A stretch of 31,483 nucleotides of DNA from Gammaproteobacteria bacterium (GTDB lineage Bacteria; Pseudomonadota; Gammaproteobacteria; Chromatiales; Chromatiaceae). The stretch lies in the NCBI GenBank assembly GCA_020630035.1, contig JAHDCB010000001.1, positions 1 to 31,483 on the forward strand, written 5' to 3'. A model generated the notes under the pieces. That model was given only the letters and a program-made list of their open reading frames with translations. It was not told the DNA's origin and did not search any database. Positions within the stretch are counted from its first letter, which is position 1. The number at the start of each line of letters is the position of its first letter. This document shows, piece by piece, positions 1 to 6,699 of the stretch. The position numbers and the translations under genes were made by a program.

Positions 1-1754
1 TACAGACCGGATTGATCGCGTCCCATCCGGTGGGCCCAAACAGGTCTTTGGATTCTGCTCAGCGTATAGTCTGCAGAAGCAGTGTGTAATATCCAATTCT
101 CAGTCTTCTCGGCATTACCGAGGCGTAGAGTCTGAGGTGATATTGTGGGCGCAATCGGCTGTATGGGTAAGGTTGTATCGACACCGGTCAGATACAGATT
201 ACCGTCATGCTGTAGCTGTAGAATCGGATTACCGGGCTGCGGATCAGACTGTAGCCTGATGCCGTCAGTATCTTCCACCAACCAGCAGTCGTGCGGTTGA
301 TATGTCTGGTTGTGTACCAGCGGCCAGTAATCAGTGGATAGCCCTGGTGGCCAGCGTTCCGGGTGTGTGCGTAATTCGTCGCTGTGGGCGGTTAAATATG
401 CTTGTGCGTAGGCAGGTCTGGTTTGGGTTCTGAGTAACAGATGTTGCCGGTGTCCGGTCTGTGTTAGCCAGTTTTTGGTCTCTGTTGGTGCACTACCTTG
501 TTGCTGATGGGTGCATAGCTGGTGAAAAAAATGGTCACAGGCTTGGATGACTGTTGTTGGTAAGGGTACGCCGAGTTGGTGTAGTCGGTGGACTTCTTCG
601 TGACGTGGTTCAGTCAACCAGTAGGTGTGGTGTGTCAGGATAGCTTTGCCGATCTGGTGTTTGATGGTATTCGGCAGTTCAGCAAAACGTTCCTGATAAT
701 AAATTGCTTGGTCAGTGCGCAGGCAATAACCATCATAAGTGGCGCACACAGCGGCGTGTTGCCACACGTTAACTTCAGCAGCGGCAGATATATCAGGAAA
801 CAACTGACGGATGGTGCGCAGTAGGGCAGGTTCGACAAACAAGGCAGCACTGGTGATGGCGAGTAACTGTTCTGTTTGCGTGCTGATCTGCGTGGCAGAG
901 ACGGTGCTGGTAGGAGGTACTTCGGGTTGAATCGGATACAGACCCGGTGCAGGCCCGGCTATCTTCAGGCTATACACAGGAATCTGTTGTGCCTGCCAGA
1001 TACGGCTGAGAGTTGCCCAGTGAGTGGTATGCAGCTCATCCAGCACCAGTATCGCATCTCCTGGCTGAGGTGACTGGTGTGGCGACTTATTCTGGTGTGT
1101 GGTGTCGGAGCCACGCCGAAAGGTGGTTAACCGGATACGTTGTGCGCCCAGCTGTTGTCGCACCTGGCGCTGGATTTGTGCATAGTCAGCCTGCAACGGG
1201 GTCAGCTCGCGTCGGGTATTGCGCCAGACGTGCAGCATACGCGGCCAGCGTGGTCGAGCCTGATATGGTATTCGCCGCAGAGGTTGCCCGCGTGCAATCT
1301 GGCGTACGGCACGTCTCAGATGCAGTCGGCGGCCTGGCTGTAAACGCCGTATCTGACGCAGCAGTTGGTTGTGGATCTGCGCATCACGACATAAGGTAGG
1401 TGATGCTAATCGTTCGCCCTCCTGCCCGCGCTGTAATAACGCATCAATAGGTGCCCGGTCTTCTTTTGTTGATTCTGGGTCAGGGATGACAGGTGGATTG
1501 ATCTGTTTGTCGACGTAATGTGTGACACACACAGCAGACCAGCGTCGTATATCGGTATCAGGTGCTGTTGTGTCGTGGCTGGTCTCATCAACCAGATGAT
1601 CAAGGGCGGGTGTCGGTAAAGCGGGTGTTTCTGTTATCGGAGCTGTCTGCCGGCGGCAAAATCCCAATTGTGCAGCCAGATGATCCGGATTTGCTTCCGG
1701 CAAGGTGACATGAGCCCGAATCAGATCGCCATACCAGCGTAAATGAGATGACAT
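1..1754 (-). CDS. Partial large protein, SUMF1/FGE-like domain starting at the left edge
   Basis: The reading frame is open from ATG at 1754 to the window edge, giving 584 codons plus two bases with no stop, so the C-terminus is missing. The start lies 22 nt after the MoxR gene stop, which fits one operon. Residues around 165-260 alternate hydrophobic strands and helices, with an acidic VLDELH stretch near residue 236; this resembles the degenerate Rossmann/vWA-like segment I recall from large SUMF1-fusion proteins. Residues about 280-400 look helical. The last residues, PVWAHRMGRDQSGL (about 571-584), resemble the entry into the SUMF1 domain of the DGR target at 5861-6691, which reads TWATDWGEDIYGLYAGF. 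I infer an N-terminal regulatory part followed by a C-terminal C-type-lectin fold that could carry a second variable repeat outside the window. The gene itself is solid; the domain names are tentative. Confidence 0.75.
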   Translation of the reverse strand, partial: MSSHLRWYGDLIRAHVTLPEANPDHLAAQLGFCRRQTAPITETPALPTPALDHLVDETSHDTTAPDTDIRRWSAVCVTHYVDKQINPPVIPDPESTKEDRAPIDALLQRGQEGERLASPTLCRDAQIHNQLLRQIRRLQPGRRLHLRRAVRQIARGQPLRRIPYQARPRWPRMLHVWRNTRRELTPLQADYAQIQRQVRQQLGAQRIRLTTFRRGSDTTHQNKSPHQSPQPGDAILVLDELHTTHWATLSRIWQAQQIPVYSLKIAGPAPGLYPIQPEVPPTSTVSATQISTQTEQLLAITSAALFVEPALLRTIRQLFPDISAAAEVNVWQHAAVCATYDGYCLRTDQAIYYQERFAELPNTIKHQIGKAILTHHTYWLTEPRHEEVHRLHQLGVPLPTTVIQACDHFFHQLCTHQQQGSAPTETKNWLTQTGHRQHLLLRTQTRPAYAQAYLTAHSDELRTHPERWPPGLSTDYWPLVHNQTYQPHDCWLVEDTDGIRLQSDPQPGNPILQLQHDGNLYLTGVDTTLPIQPIAPTISPQTLRLGNAEKTENWILHTASADYTLSRIQRPVWAHRMGRDQSGL

Positions 1755-1776
1755 AGCTCAGCCGCTCTGCGGATGG

Positions 1777-2736
1777 TTATCCATAGTGACTGCCAGTCTG
1801 GTGTTTGTCTAATACATATTGTTTGGCCTGATTAAATAATGCTCGCTGGGTCTTTGCATCCTGTGCCAGTGTGCTGAGTGCGCGTAATAAATCCAGATAT
1901 TCAGCCTGGCCCGGCAGCGGCAAGCCTTGGCTATGGGCATCGGCACGACTATGCCATAACTGGCTGGCGGCATCAGCGTACAGTGTTTCATCATGGATCG
2001 TGGTGGCAAAGTGTGCTCGACCACGCCGACTCAGCTGAGCGACAAAATCGGTTTCTTTGTCCGGCAGAGCAAGGGCCAGTACCCAGCAGCGGCGCACAAA
2101 GGCCGGCGGTAACTCGCGCTCTTCATTCGTGGTGATGATCACCAGTGGTGCAACCCCGGTCTGGCAGATGCGTTCCCGGCGATATGGCACCTGAAAACTG
2201 CCTTGTCCGAGAGTTTCCAGCAAGCCATTCGGTACGTCAGACTCCGCCTTGTCTATCTCGTCCAGTACGACCACCACGCCCGCCGGGGTGGTATCAGGGT
2301 GTGCTGGCCCGGTCGTGTTAAAGGCACAGGTCTGATGAGCCTGTGCGGCACTCGTCCAGTCAAGTGCCCACCATAATGGTCCCGGGCTCAGGTAACGAGC
2401 GGGTTGTAAGATTTGTGCCGCATCCGCAGTCGGGTTGTGTGCCAGTAATTGTGCTTCACCCAGCCGGGCGATGTCATCAAACGTATACAACAGATCGTGA
2501 CTTTCGGTGTGTGAATCGAGTGTTTTGTGGATCAGTTGCCAGCTCCAAGCCTTGGCCACGGCTGCTGCTAACTGAGTTTTACCAACACCGGGCTCACCAC
2601 GTACCAGCAAGGGACGGTTGGCGGCATAGGCGGCTCGTACGGCGAGTGCTGCCTCTGCTGTTAATTCATGCGGTAGTGGTTGTGCGTCATTGCCCAACTC
2701 AATCGTGTCGGTAGGTAATTCAGGTGGACGTGGCAT
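1777..2736 (-). CDS. MoxR-type AAA+ ATPase
   Basis: This 319-aa protein is a single AAA+ module. Visible motifs are Walker A GEPGVGKT (residues 47-54), Walker B VVVVLDEID (about 154-162), sensor-1 asparagine in ITTNEERELP (about N204) and the arginine-finger region FVRRCW (R215-R216). Order and spacing match MoxR ATPases, which typically work with vWA-like partners to remodel or activate client proteins. The start codon shares one base with the stop of the upstream 396-aa gene (TGATG), so translation is probably coupled. The large partial gene follows 22 nt downstream. MoxR proteins with vWA-like and SUMF1-like partners are described in predicted bacterial conflict systems; I infer that role here from context. 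It is unlikely to be a metabolic chelatase because no chelatase subunits are nearby. Confidence 0.85.
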   Translation of the reverse strand: MPRPPELPTDTIELGNDAQPLPHELTAEAALAVRAAYAANRPLLVRGEPGVGKTQLAAAVAKAWSWQLIHKTLDSHTESHDLLYTFDDIARLGEAQLLAHNPTADAAQILQPARYLSPGPLWWALDWTSAAQAHQTCAFNTTGPAHPDTTPAGVVVVLDEIDKAESDVPNGLLETLGQGSFQVPYRRERICQTGVAPLVIITTNEERELPPAFVRRCWVLALALPDKETDFVAQLSRRGRAHFATTIHDETLYADAASQLWHSRADAHSQGLPLPGQAEYLDLLRALSTLAQDAKTQRALFNQAKQYVLDKHQTGSHYG

Positions 2737-3926
2737 CAGTCACTCCGCTGCAGACGTTCAATTTGTTTGAGCATGCCATTCACATATTGTTGGCAGGCGC
2801 CATCTTCCATGAGTAATAAGCCGCTGATTGTACCGGTTCCCTGGTTGATCACGCTGAATATGAGCATTGCGGAAGACAGCCTTTTATCTATTTCACATAA
2901 TGCTGCAATCCAGGTTGGATCGGTAAAATAATTTTTTTCCACCTTAATGTAATAAGATAGTTTTTCTTCTGCTTTTTTGTCCTCCAGAATTTGTTGTATG
3001 GTTTGAATCGTATCTTCGATAGGCCCTATTTGTTGTGTGTTGTCTAATTCCTGATAGATTTGCAATAACAGACTTTTCATCGCCTGTTTTGTGCTATCGG
3101 TAATCCCGTAAGCGTGTGGTAGTGGGTAGACCGGTGTTTTGTTATCTTGTATATCTCTTTTTTCAACTTCAATCTCATTTTCGTATATTACGTTTTTGCT
3201 GACATCGATATGCGGGAAGGTCTTGGAAAGTCTACCATTGACAATGGGTAAAATAAAGTCATGGCCTATGTCGATCTCCAGGCCGGGTAATGTGGTATTC
3301 CCATCAGGTTTGCGTAAGCGGCTTTTTGCAGCGTCTGAATTAACAATCAATAATAATAAGGTACAAAATACATGCCACATCTGGTATCCCCAGTCGGCTT
3401 CAGGCCTTTTTCCTCGCTTAATCCAATCTTCGACGGTCTTGACGAACGCAGACTTAAACCGTAGCAGGCATGCCTGGATGTGATTTTTACTATCAGACGG
3501 CTTACGGACGATATTGTAAGCAATCTCTTTTGGCTCCGGCTTGCACCCCAGACGTTGTGAAAACTCATCCAATAACGTTTGTGTGACTTCAGCATAAGAT
3601 GGGTTTTTTATTGTGAGATAATCGACAATCCTGTTTTCAATCTCAATATAAAATTCGTTATCCAGTTTGATATCGTTTAAACCGGACAGGTCTTTGTCAT
3701 TTTTTATGGCTGCTGCAATGATTTTTTCTGGTTCGGACGTGCTGGAAACTTGTTCCTGAAGCACTTCAACTTTTACTTTAATAGTCTGTTGCTGTTTTGA
3801 ACCCCAGCTCTGGTACCATTGTTGCAGGTCTGCTTTTAACTCAGGGACAGGGTGTTGCAGTATTACCGTTTTCCGGCTGATTTCGAGAAAAGCAAGCAGT
3901 TGGTCAAAGAAGATACGCCAAGTCAT
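2736..3926 (-). CDS. Unrecognised 396-aa protein, first gene of the MoxR operon
   Basis: I do not recognise this protein. It starts at ATG 3926 behind a plausible ribosome site (AGAGG, about 7 nt upstream) and overlaps the MoxR gene by one base. It is charged and mostly helical in appearance, rich in Lys, Glu, Ile and Asn, with no signal peptide. One hydrophobic stretch, FCTLLLLIVN (about residues 187-196), looks like a buried helix rather than a membrane span. The C-terminal third (about 335-396) has mixed strand and helix character. Its codon use is clearly more AT-rich than the neighbours, as expected for transferred DNA or a fast-evolving effector or sensor. As the first gene of a MoxR operon it could be a scaffold, sensor or effector partner; nothing in the sequence decides this. 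Confidence 0.8.
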   Translation of the reverse strand: MTWRIFFDQLLAFLEISRKTVILQHPVPELKADLQQWYQSWGSKQQQTIKVKVEVLQEQVSSTSEPEKIIAAAIKNDKDLSGLNDIKLDNEFYIEIENRIVDYLTIKNPSYAEVTQTLLDEFSQRLGCKPEPKEIAYNIVRKPSDSKNHIQACLLRFKSAFVKTVEDWIKRGKRPEADWGYQMWHVFCTLLLLIVNSDAAKSRLRKPDGNTTLPGLEIDIGHDFILPIVNGRLSKTFPHIDVSKNVIYENEIEVEKRDIQDNKTPVYPLPHAYGITDSTKQAMKSLLLQIYQELDNTQQIGPIEDTIQTIQQILEDKKAEEKLSYYIKVEKNYFTDPTWIAALCEIDKRLSSAMLIFSVINQGTGTISGLLLMEDGACQQYVNGMLKQIERLQRSD

Positions 3927-4128
3927 ATCACGGCCTCTTATTCTGAAATATGATAAATACCCATTGGTATCAGGGCCACGCAGCTCATCAGCATTGTGGT
4001 TTTTTTACAGTAGTCGCCAGGCCAACAGGCTTTCAGCTTGATGCTTACTCACCGGCTGGCAGGCATTTACTTTTTGCCGACATCTTGTCGGGCAGGATAA
4101 CTGTCTGGTCAGATCAGGTTGATCTGAG
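3927..4128. other. Gene-free stretch between TR and the MoxR operon, with two hairpins
   Basis: No credible gene is seen in these 202 bases. The stretch holds the 5' region of the 396-aa gene and two inverted repeats: AGATCA-GGT-TGATCT at 4111-4125, only 3 nt past the TR on its coding-strand 3' side, and an imperfect TGCCGACA/TGTCGGGCA stem at 4075-4094 with a 3-nt loop. Neither is followed by a clear T-tract on the minus strand, so they are more likely to mark the 3' end or structure of the TR RNA than to be standard terminators. A promoter for the 396-aa gene is expected near 3940-3990, but I cannot pick convincing -35 and -10 boxes. Confidence 0.45.
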
Positions 4129-4242
4129 CTGGGGCAATCCGGAAGCCCTGGTTGTTGTTCCGGTTGTCGGGCCTGTTCCTGTTGCGGTAGGCTGAACGCA
4201 ACCTCCTGGCATTGTTGATCCAGGAGCCACCGCGCACCACGC
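4129..4242 (-). ncRNA. DGR template repeat (TR)
   Basis: This 114-bp segment aligns without gaps to the VR at 5893-6006. All 19 mismatches fall where the TR coding strand has adenine. 27 adenines are present, and the substituted ones fall between 4149 and 4216. Read in the VR frame, the TR encodes VVRGGSWINNARRLR and then a run of AAC-rich codons (N-R-N-R, then NNNQ) before GFRIAP. Clusters of AAY codons are typical of TRs because adenine mutation there gives many amino acids. The TR lies 19 nt past the RT stop, so it is probably transcribed with the RT as the RNA copied during mutagenic retrohoming. Homology stops sharply on both sides. Confidence 0.97.
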
Positions 4243-4261
4243 CCGGCGTGATTGCTGACAG

Positions 4262-5281
4262 TCACCCGATGCTATCAGACACGAAATCCGGGTATTTTTG
4301 CAAGTGGTTTTGTCGCCAGGCACGGCTGTCTGCATGTTGTGTCATGGCGTATACCGAATTTAACGCTTGTTGTAGCGCCAGGTCATCCAGTATGCCTTGC
4401 TGCCATTGTTGTTCGTAAGTGGTACGTAATGTGTGATAACGACGTTTTTTGCGGGGACTCAGGCGGATGGCACCTGGCAGAATGCGATAGCCACAATAGC
4501 TGACGCCCTGACGGCTGCGATTGATAACAGGGTTTGGTTTGATCAGCAATTGTCTGTGTTGGTGCAGATAGTCGGTGAGTTGTTTTAGTGTATCGCGTGC
4601 GGCTATTTTGTCATGGCACCACCAGATGATATCGTCCATGTAACGCACCTGGGCGCGTACAGCCGATTGCTCAATCAGATAGCGGTCGGCACCACTTAGG
4701 TAGAGATTGGCAAAATGTTGGGAGGTTAAGGAACCAATCGGTAATCCTTTGCCTGGTTGCGCCTGATAGCCGTGGATAATTCGGGTTAACAGGTACAAAA
4801 ATGGTTGGCCTTTGAAATGCCGCGCCAGCAATTTCAGTAGGCTGGCATGATCCACACTCGGAAAATAACCTGCGATATCTACCTTGACGTACCAGTCAAA
4901 CCGTTGCAGATTACGTTGTACTTGTGTGACTGCACGATGCACCCCCTTGCCAGGACGGCAGGCATAGCAACCGGGTAGCAGCAGACGCTCAAAGATAGAC
5001 TCTGTTTGGTTCAGAATAGCATGATGTAAGACCCGGTCTGCAAAACAGGGGGCATGAATCAGGCGTTTTTTCGGATCTCGAATGTAAAAGCTGCGATAGG
5101 CATTATGTGGTACCTGATCTTGCAAAATGGCAGTGCTGAGGTGCGCGAGTTGGTGATCCAGGTCAGCGAGAAAAGCAGCAACATCCGGTCTGTGTCGCTT
5201 GCTGCGTGCTGCCTTGTATGTTGCCTGTAGCAGGTTGGTGTAGCTGGCGATCTCAGTCAGTGAGATGGCGTGTCGGCGCAT
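4262..5281 (-). CDS. DGR reverse transcriptase
   Basis: A 339-aa RT. The palm motifs are visible: YVKVDIAGYFPSVD with catalytic Asp135, GLPIGSLTSQ (residues 179-188), YMDD (214-217) and CGYRILP (263-269). The SQ at the end of the motif-4 stretch is characteristic of DGR-type RTs and differs from group II intron and retron enzymes. There is no maturase or endonuclease domain and the length is typical of DGR RTs. The ATG start lies inside the 3' end of the HRDC gene (29-nt overlap), suggesting translational coupling. The protein should make mutagenised cDNA from the TR RNA with errors at adenines, and the cDNA then replaces the VR. The TR immediately downstream and the A-only TR/VR differences support this directly. 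Confidence 0.97.
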   Translation of the reverse strand: MRRHAISLTEIASYTNLLQATYKAARSKRHRPDVAAFLADLDHQLAHLSTAILQDQVPHNAYRSFYIRDPKKRLIHAPCFADRVLHHAILNQTESIFERLLLPGCYACRPGKGVHRAVTQVQRNLQRFDWYVKVDIAGYFPSVDHASLLKLLARHFKGQPFLYLLTRIIHGYQAQPGKGLPIGSLTSQHFANLYLSGADRYLIEQSAVRAQVRYMDDIIWWCHDKIAARDTLKQLTDYLHQHRQLLIKPNPVINRSRQGVSYCGYRILPGAIRLSPRKKRRYHTLRTTYEQQWQQGILDDLALQQALNSVYAMTQHADSRAWRQNHLQKYPDFVSDSIG

Positions 5282-5744
5282 GTTGAGTGCTTCCGGAGCT
5301 GGTTTGCTGCAAACAGTTTAAAAAGGCAACACCATATTTTTCTAAGCGGGCTGTACCGACACCCTCAATTTCGCCCAGTTGTGTCAGGTTGCGGACTCGT
5401 TGCGTGACCATAGTGGCCAGTTGTTCGTGGGTAAACAAGGCATAGGCTGGTACACCTTCCTGTTGCGCCAGGTTCTTGCGCAGACTTCTTAGTTCGGCAT
5501 AAGTTGTAAAGTCTTCCGGGCTTAACACTTCCCGGTAATCAATCCGGTCACGCCTGGATGAGCGTTGCTGTGGTGGGGTATCACTTGTGATATAGGTGAC
5601 ACAGATTGCCCAGAAGCTTTCCAGTCCTTGACTGACCAAATGTTTTTCTACGGTGACAACGCGATGCTGGTGACAGAATGTATTTAACAGTTTCTGGCCG
5701 TCATCTGGTGTTACCGCATCAACCTTGAAAAATGCAAATGGCAT
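5253..5744 (-). CDS. HRDC-domain DGR accessory protein
   Basis: I place the start at ATG 5744 (163 aa, MPFAFFKVDAV), because the open frame upstream runs through the hairpin spacer and has no protein-like sequence. The C-terminal half (about residues 80-145) is an HRDC-like helical domain, with YAELRSLRKNLAQQEGVPAY, LATMVTQRVRN and the turn GVGTARLEKYG typical of this nucleic-acid-binding fold. The N-terminal part, including FWAICVTYI, is a small strand-rich module of the kind I recall in HRDC proteins next to DGR reverse transcriptases. It sits directly before the RT and overlaps it. No Avd-like four-helix gene is present, so this protein may take the place of Avd in complex with the RT or the TR RNA; that is inference. 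Confidence 0.85.
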   Translation of the reverse strand: MPFAFFKVDAVTPDDGQKLLNTFCHQHRVVTVEKHLVSQGLESFWAICVTYITSDTPPQQRSSRRDRIDYREVLSPEDFTTYAELRSLRKNLAQQEGVPAYALFTHEQLATMVTQRVRNLTQLGEIEGVGTARLEKYGVAFLNCLQQTSSGSTQHAPTRHLTD

Positions 5745-5775
5745 GGCAAAACCTGGCAAGACGCAAAAATTTTTT

Positions 5776-5801
5776 GAAGGCACCGCTATCACGGTGCCTT
5801 C
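5776..5801 (-). terminator. Terminator-like hairpin between DGR target and HRDC-RT genes
   Basis: A perfect 10-bp stem, GAAGGCACCG and CGGTGCCTTC, has a 6-nt loop. On the minus strand it is followed by an A-run and then TTTTT; on the plus strand it is followed by a T-rich tail. It lies after the target stop (5861) and before the HRDC start (5744), so it may limit read-through from the strongly placed target gene into the RT genes, or act in both directions. Confidence 0.65.
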
Positions 5802-5805
5802 TTGT

Positions 5806-5858
5806 TTGTTGTTGCTGACATGCGCGCGGCTCCGCCGCTGCTGGTCAGACAACAACAA
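5806..5858. repeat. Nested inverted repeat just downstream of the DGR target
   Basis: The outer arms TTGTTGTTGCTGAC (5806-5819) and GTCAGACAACAACAA (5844-5858) pair over 14 bp with one bulged A (5849). Inside is a second hairpin, GCGGC-TCC-GCCGC (5826-5838). The 16-bp core CGCGGCTCCGCCGCTG at 5825-5840 recurs exactly at 5865-5880, next to the VR. Stem-loop elements just beyond the VR are known to promote retrohoming in the Bordetella phage DGR; I infer an equivalent function. Confidence 0.7.
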
Positions 5859-5860
5859 AT

Positions 5861-6691
5861 CTATCGCGGCTCCGCCGCTGACCTGACCTGACCTGGGGCA
5901 ATCCGGAAGCCCAGGCTGCCGAACCGGTCGTCGGGCCCGCCCCTGCTGCGGCAGGCCGAACGCAACCCCCCGGCAACGCCGATCCAGGAGCCACCGCGCA
6001 CCACGCGATACTCGCCCGTTGCAGGGCCTGTGGGATCCACAGACTGTGATACATCATATTCTGCGTACCAGTCGGCACACCATTCCCATACATTGCCGTG
6101 CATCTGATATAAACCCCACGGATTTGCAGGTAATGCCTTAACCGGTATAGTTTGTTCCCGGTACTCACCCTTTTGTCCATCGGTATACGGATAATTACCA
6201 TCATAATTGGCTTGATGCGTCGTGATTGTCTGACCAAATGAAAATGGTGTGGTAGTGCCGGCCCGACAGGCATATTCCCACTGTGCTTCAGTGGGTAGTC
6301 CGACAGCTAGCTCGGGTACCCGGGCATTCAGTTGTTGCAAAAAGATGTGTACATGGTCCCAACTAATTTGTTCGACCGGGTTTTGCAGGTCATGCTGAAA
6401 ATGGGCCGGGTTGTCACCGGTCACTGCCTGCCAGAGGGCTTGTGTGCACGCTGTGTCGGCCAGCCAGTAGCCTTGACTCAGGGTCACCAGATGTGGTGTT
6501 TCATCAGTATTGCGTTCGGGTTCATCTGGTGGTGATCCCATCATGAATCGGCCTGGTGGTATCCAGCGGCAGCGTTGGTGTGCTGTTCCAAGCATAAAGC
6601 CAGCATACAGGCCGTAGATATCCTCACCCCAGTCGGTTGCCCAGGTGGGTGGAAAGGGTTCTGGCCAGATAAATGTTCTGGTGTTGGTCAT
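5861..6691 (-). CDS. DGR target protein, SUMF1/FGE-like C-type lectin fold
   Basis: I choose ATG 6691 (276 aa, MTNTRTFIWPEP); the open frame further upstream overlaps trkH in another frame. The protein is a SUMF1/FGE-type domain: RWIPPGRFMMGSPPDE near residues 60-75, the helix ending TQALWQAVTG, LPTEAQWEYACRAG, GNVWEWCADWY, then RVVRGGSW and GFRIAP at the end. The last 47 residues begin at about residue 230 with VVRGGSW and contain the VR. The fold is the C-type-lectin-like one used by most DGR targets. The VR sits where FGE has its substrate groove, so this is most likely a diversified binding protein and not an active FGE. A cysteine in the VR (TGC) replaces tyrosine (TAC) of the TR. No signal peptide is visible, so a cytoplasmic location or non-classical export is possible. 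It begins 8 nt after trkH. Confidence 0.93.
   Translation of the reverse strand: MTNTRTFIWPEPFPPTWATDWGEDIYGLYAGFMLGTAHQRCRWIPPGRFMMGSPPDEPERNTDETPHLVTLSQGYWLADTACTQALWQAVTGDNPAHFQHDLQNPVEQISWDHVHIFLQQLNARVPELAVGLPTEAQWEYACRAGTTTPFSFGQTITTHQANYDGNYPYTDGQKGEYREQTIPVKALPANPWGLYQMHGNVWEWCADWYAEYDVSQSVDPTGPATGEYRVVRGGSWIGVAGGLRSACRSRGGPDDRFGSLGFRIAPGQVRSAAEPR
5865..5880. repeat. VR-proximal GC hairpin, second copy of a 16-bp repeat
   Basis: GCGGC-TCC-GCCGC (5866-5878) can form a 5-bp stem with a 3-nt loop, inside the last codons of the target gene. The same 16 bp occurs at 5825-5840. Three tandem ACCTG units (5881-5895) link it to the VR. This is where the initiation-of-mutagenic-homing region and its hairpin are expected. 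Confidence 0.65.
5893..6006 (-). other. DGR variable repeat (VR)
   Basis: This 114-bp copy of the TR lies at the 3' end of the target gene. Against the TR there are 19 substitutions, all at TR adenines: 15 A-to-G and 4 A-to-T on the coding strand, with no A-to-C in this allele. At protein level NN becomes GV, RR becomes GG, Y becomes C, and NNNQ becomes FGSL, while the fold-defining VRGGSW and GFRIAP segments are unchanged. The homology ends at ACCTG repeats on the stop-codon side. Confidence 0.97.
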
Positions 6692-6699
6692 CGTCTGTG

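Noticed and set aside
588..1399. Several plus-strand frames of 65-128 codons
   Set aside because: They are antisense to the long minus-strand frame open from 1754 to the edge, which has protein-like sequence throughout.
4005..4335. Open frames across the TR and the RT end
   Set aside because: They are in other frames than the VR-matching one, have no ribosome site, and are explained by the TR and the RT tail.
4262..5281. Retron or group II intron RT
   Set aside because: Motif-4 SQ, lack of maturase or endonuclease domains and the adjacent TR/VR pair identify a DGR RT instead.
5861..6691. Active formylglycine-generating enzyme
   Set aside because: The C-terminal groove is a mutable VR and the cysteine there is a product of TR adenine change, so a binding role is more likely.
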